From the NCBI RefSeq assembly GCF_001886185.1, contig NZ_JXLA01000032.1:1-47063 (forward strand): a stretch of 47,063 nucleotides of DNA. Direction: 5' to 3'. A program made the position numbers and the translations under genes. The stretch is from Enterococcus raffinosus (GTDB lineage Bacteria > Bacillota > Bacilli > Lactobacillales > Enterococcaceae). Below, in pieces: positions 33,920 through 42,268 of the stretch (position 1 is its first letter; each line of letters opens with the position of its first letter). The notes under the pieces were generated by a model. It saw nothing but the letters and a program-made list of their open reading frames with translations. It was not told where the DNA came from and searched no databases.

Positions 33920-35359
33920 TTATAAAACAGCTAGAATAATAAAGTTTAGAATAAATAAAAGATCTACAATCCAAAGAATAGGTGAAATTTCTTTTGTTTT
34001 TCCTTTGATTACTTTAACGATGGTATAGAAGATGAATCCGGCAGCAATTCCGTAAGAAATACTGTAGCAAAGCCCCATGAAGACACTTGCGAAAAATGCA
34101 GGGACAGCTTCTTCTAGATCCAACCAGTTAATATCAGCGAAAGACGCTAACATCATTACACCGACCAAAATCAAAGCAGGCGCCGTTGCCTGAGCAGGTA
34201 CAATAGCGATTAACGGGGAAAACAAGCTGCTTAGAGCAAATAGGGCAGCAACAACAACAGAAGTTAAGCCTGTACGTCCGCCAGCACCGATTCCTGCTGC
34301 GGATTCGACATAAGTGGTTGTATTTGATGTACCAAAGATAGCACCAATTGAAGTTGCGATGGCATCCGCGAATAAAGCTTTATCCATTTTTGTTTTAAAT
34401 CCTCGAGAACCATCATCTAATGCTTGTTCATCTTCTTTAGAGAAAATACCTGTTCGGCGACCAGTGCCAATAAAGGTTCCGATCGTATCAAACGTATCAG
34501 ATAAGCTAAATGCTAAAATTGTCATTAATACCTGAGGCAATTTAGAGGAATCTGAAAACAGAGATCCCATTCCAGCTGGACCAAAGGCTGCACCAAATGT
34601 TGTTCCCAATTCTTGAATCGAACTCCCCAATGAATTTGCGTGCCAATCAATCGAGCCTAATTGAACAACGCCCATAGGGATACCTAATAAAGTAGTGATC
34701 ACGATACCAATCAAAATGGCTCCGCGAACATTTTTAACGACTAAAATGGTAGTAAGTACCAAACCGATAACAGCCAATAAAATTGGCGCATTGTTAAAGT
34801 TTGCCAATGCTGGGACGATTCCGCTGTTAATGGTTACGTTGGTTGCTTTGCCGCCTTCAACAACGCTACTAGTAATAGCAGAAGAATCCGCACTAAAAGA
34901 AAGCAAGCCGGCATTTTTAATTCCTACATAAGCGACAAAGATTCCGATTCCGCCTCCGATTGCATGCTGCATACTTTCTGGAATAGCGTGAATAATCAAT
35001 TTACGAATTTTAGTAACAGTGATCAAAATATTGATGATCCCGCAAATAAATACCATTGCTAAAGCCTGTTGCCAAGAATATCCTAATCCGAACACCACAG
35101 TGTAAGTGAAGAATGCATTCAGTCCCATACCTGGAGCTTGCGCATAAGGGACATTTGCGAACAATCCCATAACTAAAGTTCCGATAACAGACGCGATGAT
35201 GGTTGCTAAGAACACCGCCTGAAAGGGCATCCCTGAAGCTGATAAAATCGTTGGGTTAACAAATAAAATATAACTCATGGCAAAGAATGTAGTAACCCCA
35301 GCCATTACTTCAGTAGAAATATTGGTACCTTGTTCCTTTAATTTAAAGAATTTCTCCAT
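33920..35359 (-). CDS. NCS2 family purine permease (guanine/hypoxanthine, AzgA/PbuG type)
   Basis: This 479-residue membrane protein has about 13 helices. The AzgA/PbuG signatures are VMAGVTTFFAMSYILFVNP at the start, QAPGMGLNAFFTY, and DTFDTIGTFIGTGRRTG in the middle. NTTTYVESAAGIGAGGRTGL forms the second half of the substrate site. It imports guanine, hypoxanthine or adenine with protons. The ATG lies behind AAGGAGCG. A minus-strand promoter TTGAAA-N17-TATACT is visible at 35448-35420, followed by a short TCGG/CCGA hairpin in the leader. I see no purine riboswitch. An imperfect PurR-like box (AAAACCGAATACT) overlaps this area but has two mismatches. Confidence 0.92.
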   Translation of the reverse strand: MEKFFKLKEQGTNISTEVMAGVTTFFAMSYILFVNPTILSASGMPFQAVFLATIIASVIGTLVMGLFANVPYAQAPGMGLNAFFTYTVVFGLGYSWQQALAMVFICGIINILITVTKIRKLIIHAIPESMQHAIGGGIGIFVAYVGIKNAGLLSFSADSSAITSSVVEGGKATNVTINSGIVPALANFNNAPILLAVIGLVLTTILVVKNVRGAILIGIVITTLLGIPMGVVQLGSIDWHANSLGSSIQELGTTFGAAFGPAGMGSLFSDSSKLPQVLMTILAFSLSDTFDTIGTFIGTGRRTGIFSKEDEQALDDGSRGFKTKMDKALFADAIATSIGAIFGTSNTTTYVESAAGIGAGGRTGLTSVVVAALFALSSLFSPLIAIVPAQATAPALILVGVMMLASFADINWLDLEEAVPAFFASVFMGLCYSISYGIAAGFIFYTIVKVIKGKTKEISPILWIVDLLFILNFIILAVL

Positions 35360-35473
35360 TATAATTAAACGCTCCTTAAAAATAAGTTCATTATATCGGC
35401 AAAAACCGAATACTTGTTAAGTATAATGAAGGAACGATCGACTTTCAAGAATTAGTTTAACAAAAGAACGAAC

Positions 35474-35514
35474 AAAAAGAAGAATGTTCGTGTTTAGCGA
35501 ACATTCTTCTTTTT
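35474..35514. terminator. Terminator overlapping the 3' end of the membrane protein gene
   Basis: The 17-bp stem AAAAAGAAGAATGTTCG / CGAACATTCTTCTTTTT has a 7-base loop. Its right arm encodes the last residues (KKKNVR) of the minus-strand gene. The T run lies on the far side, as for a terminator of that gene. Confidence 0.88.
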
Positions 35515-36150
35515 AAAGGCGAAGTTAATCAGGCGAAAACAGATAATTAACAAACATAAGCAGAAAAAGATATAGGCAACGGCTTTGATTAAAGAAACAA
35601 AAAACAAGTCAAGCAGGGTTGTTGAAGAAAGTTCAAAGGAAATCGAAGAACGAACGGAGTAGGCGATTCCACTAGTTCCATTACTCAGAACAAAATTTGG
35701 GAGTTCCTTAAATTGATTCAATCCTTGATGATAAAAGGATTGAAGGATCGCTTCATAGGCAGGTTCAAAAAGTGTATACAATAGAATTAAGCAAATAGAG
35801 GCAACCATTAACCCTATAAAAAATTCTAGACCTGTAGAATAAATTAATTGTTTCATTGAGATCGCCGCTTTTCTTTGGCGTTGAATTCTAAACACAAAGA
35901 AGACCACCAGCAAAATAAACAGTCCGACCGCACAAACTAGTAATCGTTCGGAAAAATAGTGCTGCAATTGTTGAATTTCCTTTGATGTAAATAATTGAAT
36001 TTGCTTGGAGGAATCCAATTGATTCAACACAAGTTTTAACATACTCAAACTGGTCAAGGCAAATAGAGCGATCAAGCAGATCACCCATGAAATCGAGAAT
36101 TGAATGCGATGCCGTTTAATTGTTGTAATTGTTGTTGAAATAAGTTCCAT
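35494..36150 (-). CDS. Membrane protein of unknown function, four helices
   Basis: This 218-residue protein has helices near residues 18-40, 70-88, 107-128 and 185-208 and a 55-residue outer loop between the last two. The layout of one helix, a loop and three helices recalls a short FtsX-like permease, but the length is well under that of true FtsX-type ABC permeases. No ATPase gene lies nearby. I do not recognise the family. A GGGGTGG site precedes the ATG, and the gene has its own terminator. Confidence 0.68.
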   Translation of the reverse strand: MELISTTITTIKRHRIQFSISWVICLIALFALTSLSMLKLVLNQLDSSKQIQLFTSKEIQQLQHYFSERLLVCAVGLFILLVVFFVFRIQRQRKAAISMKQLIYSTGLEFFIGLMVASICLILLYTLFEPAYEAILQSFYHQGLNQFKELPNFVLSNGTSGIAYSVRSSISFELSSTTLLDLFFVSLIKAVAYIFFCLCLLIICFRLINFAFKKKNVR

Positions 36151-36231
36151 GAATTTCCACCCCTTACTATTAAGTATAGAATCCTAATTTGAAAGAAATA
36201 TGAATTCTATCGGAAGAAATAAATGTAGAAA

Positions 36232-36271
36232 AAAAGGCCAATCTTCACGGAATAAATGAAGATTGGCCTTT
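36232..36271. terminator. Terminator of ltaS
   Basis: The 15-bp stem AAAGGCCAATCTTCA / TGAAGATTGGCCTTT has a 9-base loop. It lies 4 bases past the ltaS stop on the minus strand. Confidence 0.9.
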
Positions 36272-36275
36272 CAAC

Positions 36276-38387
36276 TTATTGTTGGTTTTGCTCTTGATAT
36301 TGCTTATATGTTTCAGTTTTGTATAGCTCTTGAGTGGATTTCTTCCCATTCTGATCATACAGACTGGTTGATTTATCCCCCAATTTATTTTCGATTTTTT
36401 CCATCTTATTCAGACCATCTTTATAGTCGTATTGAGAAGCATCGATCGGCTTCAAACCACTTGCTGAATAGAAGCGTAATAAGTCTCCGTTATTAATATT
36501 ATCTGACGTGCTTAATTGAGTGGAGACTGCTTCTTTCCATTTCTCGGTTTGTTGCTGTAAGCTTTCGCTTGGTTCTGTAATTGCCATACCATTGCTATTA
36601 TTATACAAGCTTCCGCTATAATACGTATATTCTGGAGTAACGTAATCTCCATCACGGAAGGCCACGATTTGGTCATGATCTTCGGATAGGAGATCTTGTC
36701 CTAATTGAATATATTTGCTTGTATCTACACCTAAAAGATGTAATAGAGTAGGGAGAGCATCAACTTCACCACCATACGTATGGTTGATTCCGCCTTTATC
36801 TTGTCCGGGAATATGAACCATGTAAGGAACCCGTTGCATTTGCGCGTTATCAAAGTTTGACCATGTTTCTTTTGATTTACCAAGTAATGGTGCTAGGTCA
36901 GAGTTTCTTGAATTTGAGATCCCGTAATGGTCACCGTACATGACGATGATTGAATTGTCATACAAACCAGAAGCTTTTAAATAGTTGAAGAACTCTTCAA
37001 CCGCTTTGTCTAAATAGTTTGCTGTGGCAAAATATCCATTGATTGTTTCATCGCCCGTATTCGCCATTGGAAACCCTGCTTCATCGTTTTTGAACTCACT
37101 GTAAGGGTAATGGTTCGATACAGCGATAAACTTAGAATAAAAAGGCTGTTGCAGACGTTCCAAATACTTCACCGATTGTTGGAAGAATGGTTTATCATGC
37201 AGACCATATTGGAATGAATTTTCATCGTTTACATCATAATAAGAAGAATCAAAGAAATAGTCATACCCAAGGTTCTTATAGGTTTCTGAACGGTTCCAGA
37301 AGCTTCCTGAATTTCCATGGAAGGCAGCACTTGTATAGCCTTCAGTTTGTTTCAAGATATCTGGCGCAGCTTGGAATGTGTTCTTGCCGCCTAATTGTGA
37401 GAACAATGAACCTTGATTCAAACCGAACAATGAGTTTTCCATCAGTGTTTCAGCATCGGATGTTTTTCCAGCTTTTACTTGATGGAAGAAATTATCAAAA
37501 CTAAAGGTACTATTGCTATGGAAAATGCTATTCAAGAAAGGCGTGACTTCATGCTCTTGTCCATTTTCATCCTTTAGTTTGTAGTCGATCACAAATTGTT
37601 GCAAACTTTCTAAATGAATCGTGATTACGTTACGTCCCTTAGCAATTCCGTAGTAGTCACTGTTTGGGGCAGCGTAATGATCTTTCACATAAGATTCAAC
37701 TTCTTTTAAGTCATTGGGACTCGCTTCTGCACGAACTTGGTTTGTTTTATAGGTTTGGATGCCATCATATACAGTGAAGGCATTAACACCTAGGTACTTA
37801 ATTAAGTAGTCACGAGAGAAGGTACGAGTCAATAATTCTGGACGATCTGCTTCTGCTAAGAACAGATTTCCTGAGAAAATCATGATTGAAAGAGCCGTCA
37901 TTGCAAAGGCCATACGGGCACGAACGGGACGCTCCTCACGCTTAATCCCTTTTCTCCATAAAAGAATCGGTAAAATAACAATATCAATTAGATATAACAC
38001 GTCATAGGGACGGAAAAGCCGAACAGCACTTTCCCCTAAACCACTGGCAACTTTCCCAGCACCTAAGAAGGTATTGACCGTAATGAAGTCAGTAAATTCA
38101 CGATAATATACAACATTGGCGAAAAGTAAGAAACTTGCCAGTGCATAGATGACCATCATCGTGATGTAAGAGGCCTTCGACCGACGCACATATAAAGCGA
38201 TCGACAATAAGAACATCGTCGACGCGATTGGATTGATAAACAGGATGAAGTATTGAGTCATACTTTCGATCCCTAAATTAAATTCAAATAGGTATGCAAA
38301 AACACTTTTCGCCCATAATAAGAATGTCAGTAACGCATAAAAGCCGAGACGTTTATTCAAAAATGCAGGAGCTTTTAGTTTTTTCAA
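36276..38387 (-). CDS. ltaS: Lipoteichoic acid synthase
   Basis: This membrane enzyme polymerises glycerol phosphate from phosphatidylglycerol into lipoteichoic acid on the outer face of the membrane. Of 703 residues, the first 215 or so hold five helices. The outer sulfatase-fold domain carries the metal-binding ITIHLES, the threonine nucleophile T309 in AGKTSDAE, and VMYGDHYG. The SYY-rich and Q-rich C-terminal tail (after about 640) is longer than in S. aureus LtaS (646). The start is TTG at 38387 with AGAAAGGAAG upstream; no ATG fits. An extra cleavage site between membrane and enzyme parts, known in S. aureus, is possible near residue 215. Confidence 0.93.
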   Translation of the reverse strand: MKKLKAPAFLNKRLGFYALLTFLLWAKSVFAYLFEFNLGIESMTQYFILFINPIASTMFLLSIALYVRRSKASYITMMVIYALASFLLFANVVYYREFTDFITVNTFLGAGKVASGLGESAVRLFRPYDVLYLIDIVILPILLWRKGIKREERPVRARMAFAMTALSIMIFSGNLFLAEADRPELLTRTFSRDYLIKYLGVNAFTVYDGIQTYKTNQVRAEASPNDLKEVESYVKDHYAAPNSDYYGIAKGRNVITIHLESLQQFVIDYKLKDENGQEHEVTPFLNSIFHSNSTFSFDNFFHQVKAGKTSDAETLMENSLFGLNQGSLFSQLGGKNTFQAAPDILKQTEGYTSAAFHGNSGSFWNRSETYKNLGYDYFFDSSYYDVNDENSFQYGLHDKPFFQQSVKYLERLQQPFYSKFIAVSNHYPYSEFKNDEAGFPMANTGDETINGYFATANYLDKAVEEFFNYLKASGLYDNSIIVMYGDHYGISNSRNSDLAPLLGKSKETWSNFDNAQMQRVPYMVHIPGQDKGGINHTYGGEVDALPTLLHLLGVDTSKYIQLGQDLLSEDHDQIVAFRDGDYVTPEYTYYSGSLYNNSNGMAITEPSESLQQQTEKWKEAVSTQLSTSDNINNGDLLRFYSASGLKPIDASQYDYKDGLNKMEKIENKLGDKSTSLYDQNGKKSTQELYKTETYKQYQEQNQQ

Positions 38388-38558
38388 TAGTAACTTCCTT
38401 TCTGCCGCAAAAAAATTGCGATATGTTCACTTGTTAACAGTTTACTCGCTTACACCAATGCAGTCAATTCTTATTGAAATTTGAGCAATCATGCTTAAAG
38501 AAAACTTTATAAGCGAAAAATACTATTTTTTTTTGATATACTATAGAAGAAAGCAGGG

Positions 38559-39734
38559 ATGAGAGTGAAAATAGAATTAACAAATTATGGAATCAAACGA
38601 ATTCAGCAAGGCAATCCATTGATCCAAGCAGAAGATCTAAAAGTGAATATAAAAAAAATTCCCTTAGAATGGGTTCACTTTGTTGATAATAAGAATAAAT
38701 ATATTGCGACAGGTTATTTAGGGAAACAAAATAAAGGGTTTGGCTGGGTTATTGATCAAACGCAGCGTCCGATTGATCAGGCTTTTTTTATGGAGAAATT
38801 TCAACAGGCGATTGCGAAACGTCAGTCCTTTTTTGCAGATGAGACGACAACCGCCTTTCGCTTATTTAATGGCGAAGGAGACGGAGTTGGCGGCATAACC
38901 ATCGACTATTACGCAGATTACCTAGTAATTTCCTGGTATAACGAAACAATCCATTATTTCAAAAAAATGATTGTGGATAGTCTGCTTCAAGTGTTTCCAA
39001 ATGCAAAGGGAGTAGTTGAAAAAATCCGCTTTAAGAGTGAACTAGTTGAAAGTCGTTGGTTAGCTGGTGAAAAACCTCAAGAACCGCTAATTGTACTGGA
39101 AAATGGCGTTTCATATGCCGTATACTTAGATGAAGGGTACATGACAGGCATCTTCTTAGATCAAAAAGAAGTTCGCGGACGACTGACAGAAGGTCTCGCT
39201 GCAGGCCAAAAGGTGTTAAACATGTTTAGCTATACAGGCGCTTTTTCTGTTGCAGCAGCATATGGCGGTGCGTTAGAGACGACAAGTGTGGACTTAGCAC
39301 AACGTAGTTTACCAAAGACACAGGAGCAATTTGAAGTGAATGGTCTGCCATTGGCACAACAAAAAATTATCGTAATGGATACATTTGACTATTTCCGCTA
39401 TGCAGCAAGGAAGAATTTAAGTTATAATTTGATTGTCCTAGATCCACCTAGTTTTGCTCGCAATAAGAAAAAAACTTTCTCTGTGACAAAGGATTATGGA
39501 CGTTTAATTGAAGATAGTGTAGATATCCTTACTGAAGAAGGAATGATTATCGCCTCAACTAATGCGGCAAATCTCCCCCTCAAAAAATTTAAGAAATCAA
39601 TCGAAACGGCTTTAAACAACAAGAACGTGAGTTACCGACTGACTGAAAGCTACCGTTTGCCAGCTGATTTTCCAGCTAGTCATTTTGAAGAGAGTAATTA
39701 TTTGAAGGTATTGTTTTATTCAATAAAAAAATAG
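38559..39734 (+). CDS. Class I rRNA (cytosine) methyltransferase, RlmI-like
   Basis: This 391-residue SAM-dependent methyltransferase has an N-terminal PUA-like RNA-binding domain (1-75) and a Rossmann domain (about 190-391). Motifs are the SAM-binding NMFSYTGAFSVAAAYGG, the acidic VDLAQRS and the catalytic VLDPPSFARNKK. In E. coli, RlmI methylates 23S rRNA C1962; this exact target is inferred from the family. The ATG at 38559 is only 2 bases from the AGGG. A GTG at 38565 is better spaced and may be the real start. The gene is followed by the AroD-like gene after 16 bases. Confidence 0.85.
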   Translation: MRVKIELTNYGIKRIQQGNPLIQAEDLKVNIKKIPLEWVHFVDNKNKYIATGYLGKQNKGFGWVIDQTQRPIDQAFFMEKFQQAIAKRQSFFADETTTAFRLFNGEGDGVGGITIDYYADYLVISWYNETIHYFKKMIVDSLLQVFPNAKGVVEKIRFKSELVESRWLAGEKPQEPLIVLENGVSYAVYLDEGYMTGIFLDQKEVRGRLTEGLAAGQKVLNMFSYTGAFSVAAAYGGALETTSVDLAQRSLPKTQEQFEVNGLPLAQQKIIVMDTFDYFRYAARKNLSYNLIVLDPPSFARNKKKTFSVTKDYGRLIEDSVDILTEEGMIIASTNAANLPLKKFKKSIETALNNKNVSYRLTESYRLPADFPASHFEESNYLKVLFYSIKK

Positions 39735-39750
39735 AAGAAAATAGGATGGG

Positions 39751-40506
39751 ATGCGTATGATGGATGTTCAAGTAAGAGAGGTGCGATTTGATGCAGGAAA
39801 ACCGAAAATCTGCGTACCGATTGTTGGAAAGACTTTCGACGAAATCATTGAACAAGCGAATGAAGCAAAGAAGGTTGCCGAAGTAATCGAGTGGCGTGCT
39901 GATTTTTATGAGGATATCTTTGATGACGATTGCCTTAATTCAACCCTACTAGCCTTAAGGGATGAAATTCGAGATATCCCGTTGATTTTCAATCTGCGAA
40001 CAATGGAAGCTGGCGGACAGCTCGAAATTTCTCTGAACCAATATCGACATATATATGAGTTTGCAGTTTCTTCACGAGCAATTGATTTAGCAGATGTTGA
40101 AGTTTCTATTATTGATCAATTATCGACGACCTTTATCAAATGGATGCAAGCTTTAGATGTACGTGTGATGTTAAGCTATTATAATTTTAAGGAAACACCG
40201 GAAGATGCTGTGGTACTTTTCCGTTTGAATTTAATGGAGCATTGGGGAGCGGACATCGCGAAAATTGTTGTGTATCCAGAAAACGAGGCGGATGTATTAC
40301 GTCAAATGGATATTATAATGAAAGCCCAGACTTTTGTTACATTACCCGTCGTTTCAGTCTCTTTAGGACGTCTCGGAAAATTCTCGCAAATCAGCGGCTC
40401 TTTAGATGGTTCCTGTATGACCTATGGTTGTTTAGAGGGGAAACCTTATGAGGATGCTCAGATTGAGGCTGAGAAATTAGTAATGATGATCAATGAGTTA
40501 AAATAG
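39751..40506 (+). CDS. Type I 3-dehydroquinate dehydratase-like protein with altered active site
   Basis: This 251-residue protein has the type I DHQ dehydratase (AroD) barrel. It keeps the EWRAD strand (E47, R49), R83 of FNLRT and the Schiff-base Lys at K171 (AKIVVYP). However, the catalytic His143 of Salmonella AroD is Tyr144 (SYYNFKETP), Glu86 is Ala87, and the substrate-binding Arg213 is Gln213. The SAPGQ-like loop is replaced by PYEDAQ. A normal dehydratase reaction seems doubtful, so it may act on another substrate or be a regulatory pseudo-enzyme. It probably forms an operon with the methyltransferase upstream. The start is uncertain among clustered ATG codons at 39751, 39757 and 39760; numbering uses 39751. 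Confidence 0.8.
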   Translation: MRMMDVQVREVRFDAGKPKICVPIVGKTFDEIIEQANEAKKVAEVIEWRADFYEDIFDDDCLNSTLLALRDEIRDIPLIFNLRTMEAGGQLEISLNQYRHIYEFAVSSRAIDLADVEVSIIDQLSTTFIKWMQALDVRVMLSYYNFKETPEDAVVLFRLNLMEHWGADIAKIVVYPENEADVLRQMDIIMKAQTFVTLPVVSVSLGRLGKFSQISGSLDGSCMTYGCLEGKPYEDAQIEAEKLVMMINELK

Positions 40507-40546
40507 GAAGAGTTTTCTACTTAATGAACGAAAAATGAACTCAAAG

Positions 40547-40592
40547 TAAAACAGGCATCGATCTCAACTTTCGGGAGTGATGCCTGTTTTTG
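40547..40592 (+). terminator. Terminator after the AroD-like gene
   Basis: The stem AAAACAGGCATC / GATGCCTGTTTT has a 19-base loop that contains a small CTC/GAG pairing, and is followed by T-rich sequence. It can also serve the convergent lacD gene. Confidence 0.82.
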
Positions 40593-40614
40593 TTTATTTA
40601 TGATAGCCTGTCGG

Positions 40615-41652
40615 TTAGTCCATTACATCAATATCAAAAACGTCGATATTATCCAATCCCCCGTAGATTTCATACCAAGGTTTTGCATACTTCGCAAGGA
40701 TATCATTTAATTCTTCGACATTTTCACGACCTTGTGTATCCAACCATTTGATTAGCCCGTCTTTGCCCTCATCTGCGTAAATTTGTACACCATCACGCCA
40801 AGTGGCACGTCCGCCTAAAATTCCGCAATAATTCGCGCCATGTTCGCCAGCAAATTTCAATTCCTCACGGAAGATATCTGCTGGAACCCCTGCACTTAGA
40901 TAAATGAAAGGCCGAGTAGCAGCTTCACCCGCTTCTTTAAAGTAGCTTGCGGCTTCCTCTTGTGTATAAACAACGGGGTCGACGTCTTTAGTAAACCCTT
41001 CAACATATTTAAATAGAACGGGCACTTCTACTTTTAATACATCAATATGATATTTCTCTTTAGTAAACTCCTTAATTGTACTGATTACTTTTTGTGGTTT
41101 TATTTTGGCAAACTCCGGAGAATGGTCGTCAGTGATTTTTGAATCATAGACGATGGGTTCTACGAATACTGGAATATCAGCAGCTAATGCTTCTGTGCCT
41201 AGACGTTCGAGAAAAGCATGTTTTACATCTAAGATCTCCTGTGATTCATCTGGATCATAGTAAACCAACACCTTCGCCGCATCTGCGCCTTTAGCTAGCA
41301 GGCGATCTAGGGATTCGTTTGGTAGAAGTTCAGGTAAACGACCAGGTGTATTGGCATCGTAGCCAGTTTTTTCATAGGATAAAATTAATCCACAATTTGG
41401 GTCCTTCGCTTGAATGCCTTTAAATCCGTATTGTTCATCCAATAAAATCGCGCTGACTCGCTTGGTTAATTCTTGAGATACCAATTCCTTGAATTCATAA
41501 ACTTGATCCATAGAAAATTTTTCTTCGCCAACAGCGGCTTGCATCATCTTTTTCATAGAGCCACGTTGATCGATTGCTAAGGCTGCAATGACCCCTTGAT
41601 CATTTGACAATTGTTGCATCTTTTCAAACTTTCCTCTTGAAATTCTTTTCAT
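40615..41652 (-). CDS. lacD: Tagatose-1,6-bisphosphate aldolase (LacD type), stand-alone
   Basis: This class I aldolase splits tagatose 1,6-bisphosphate into DHAP and glyceraldehyde 3-phosphate in the lactose/galactose route. The 345-residue product follows LacD closely: AALAIDQRGSMKKMM, ILLDEQYGF, the Schiff-base Lys in DVLKVEVP, FIYLSAGV and GRATWRDG. The other lac genes are absent, so it works apart from the pathway or has a regulatory task as LacD.1 does in Streptococcus pyogenes (known for that species, only a possibility here). A minus-strand promoter TTGGTC-N17-TACACT lies upstream. An AAAGGATG site precedes the ATG. Confidence 0.88.
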   Translation of the reverse strand: MKRISRGKFEKMQQLSNDQGVIAALAIDQRGSMKKMMQAAVGEEKFSMDQVYEFKELVSQELTKRVSAILLDEQYGFKGIQAKDPNCGLILSYEKTGYDANTPGRLPELLPNESLDRLLAKGADAAKVLVYYDPDESQEILDVKHAFLERLGTEALAADIPVFVEPIVYDSKITDDHSPEFAKIKPQKVISTIKEFTKEKYHIDVLKVEVPVLFKYVEGFTKDVDPVVYTQEEAASYFKEAGEAATRPFIYLSAGVPADIFREELKFAGEHGANYCGILGGRATWRDGVQIYADEGKDGLIKWLDTQGRENVEELNDILAKYAKPWYEIYGGLDNIDVFDIDVMD

Positions 41653-41782
41653 GATGACTACATCCTTTCCATTACATAATCAGTGTAGAACTTTTAAGAA
41701 AAAAGACCAAACAAAACGACCAATTTGTTTCCTCTCTGCTTTTTTGCTAGACTTTAGAAAATAAAAGAAGTGAGGGATAGAC
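41653..41782. promoter_or_regulatory. Divergent lacD-ybaK promoter region
   Basis: The 130-base gap holds a lacD promoter on the minus strand (TTGGTC, 17 bases, TACACT). It has two direct GACCAA copies near 41705-41720 at the -35 box, spaced about 14 bases. A TTGCTA box near 41745 could drive ybaK. The repeats could be a binding site, but they are short. Confidence 0.4.
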
Positions 41783-42268
41783 TTGGCGAAGAAGAAAATA
41801 CAAAAAACCAATGCGATTCGTTTAGTCGAACAAAAAAAGATTTCATATAAGGAACATGAATATTCTTGGAGCGAAGATGATCTTGGAGCCGGCCATGTCT
41901 CAGAACAAGTGGGGATCGAGCCAGCACGAATTTTTAAGACGTTAGTCGCAGTAGGAAACAAGACGGGTCCTGTAGTGGCTGTGATTCCTAGTGATCATGA
42001 GTTGGATTTGAAAAAAATTGCAAAGGTCAGTGGCAATAAAAAGGTAGAAATGCTGCACTTGCGTGATCTAGAAGCGACTACGGGGTATATTCGTGGCGGC
42101 TGTTCACCAATTGGGATGAAAAAACTTTTTCCAACTTTTATAGATGCTTCAGCAGAACAATATGAGCAGATAGCGATATCAGCAGGAAAAAGAGGGCTTC
42201 AAATGGAAATTGCCCCCAGTGCCATCAAAGAGCTGACACGAGGACAATTTGCTGAATTAACTCATTAA
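41783..42268 (+). CDS. ybaK: Cys-tRNA(Pro) deacylase (YbaK/EbsC family)
   Basis: This 161-residue trans-editing enzyme of the YbaK/EbsC group hydrolyses cysteine or alanine mistakenly attached to tRNA-Pro. Family motifs are FKTLVAVG, VAVIPSDHELDLKKIAKVSG and GYIRGGCSPIGMKK, with the conserved Lys in FKTL. In E. faecalis the homologue is called EbsC. The start is TTG at 41783 behind GTGAGGGA. Its stop overlaps the stop of the next, convergent gene by a few bases, so no terminator fits between them. Confidence 0.9.
   Translation: MAKKKIQKTNAIRLVEQKKISYKEHEYSWSEDDLGAGHVSEQVGIEPARIFKTLVAVGNKTGPVVAVIPSDHELDLKKIAKVSGNKKVEMLHLRDLEATTGYIRGGCSPIGMKKLFPTFIDASAEQYEQIAISAGKRGLQMEIAPSAIKELTRGQFAELTH

Noticed and set aside
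35400-35475. PurR boxes or purine riboswitch before the NCS2 permease
   Set aside because: The best box (AAAACCGAATACT) has two mismatches, the other (AAGAACGAACAAA) three, and their spacing is not typical. No purine aptamer core is visible.
35483-35505. AATGTTCG / CGAACATT palindrome as an operator
   Set aside because: It is the stem of the terminator that overlaps the end of the membrane protein gene.
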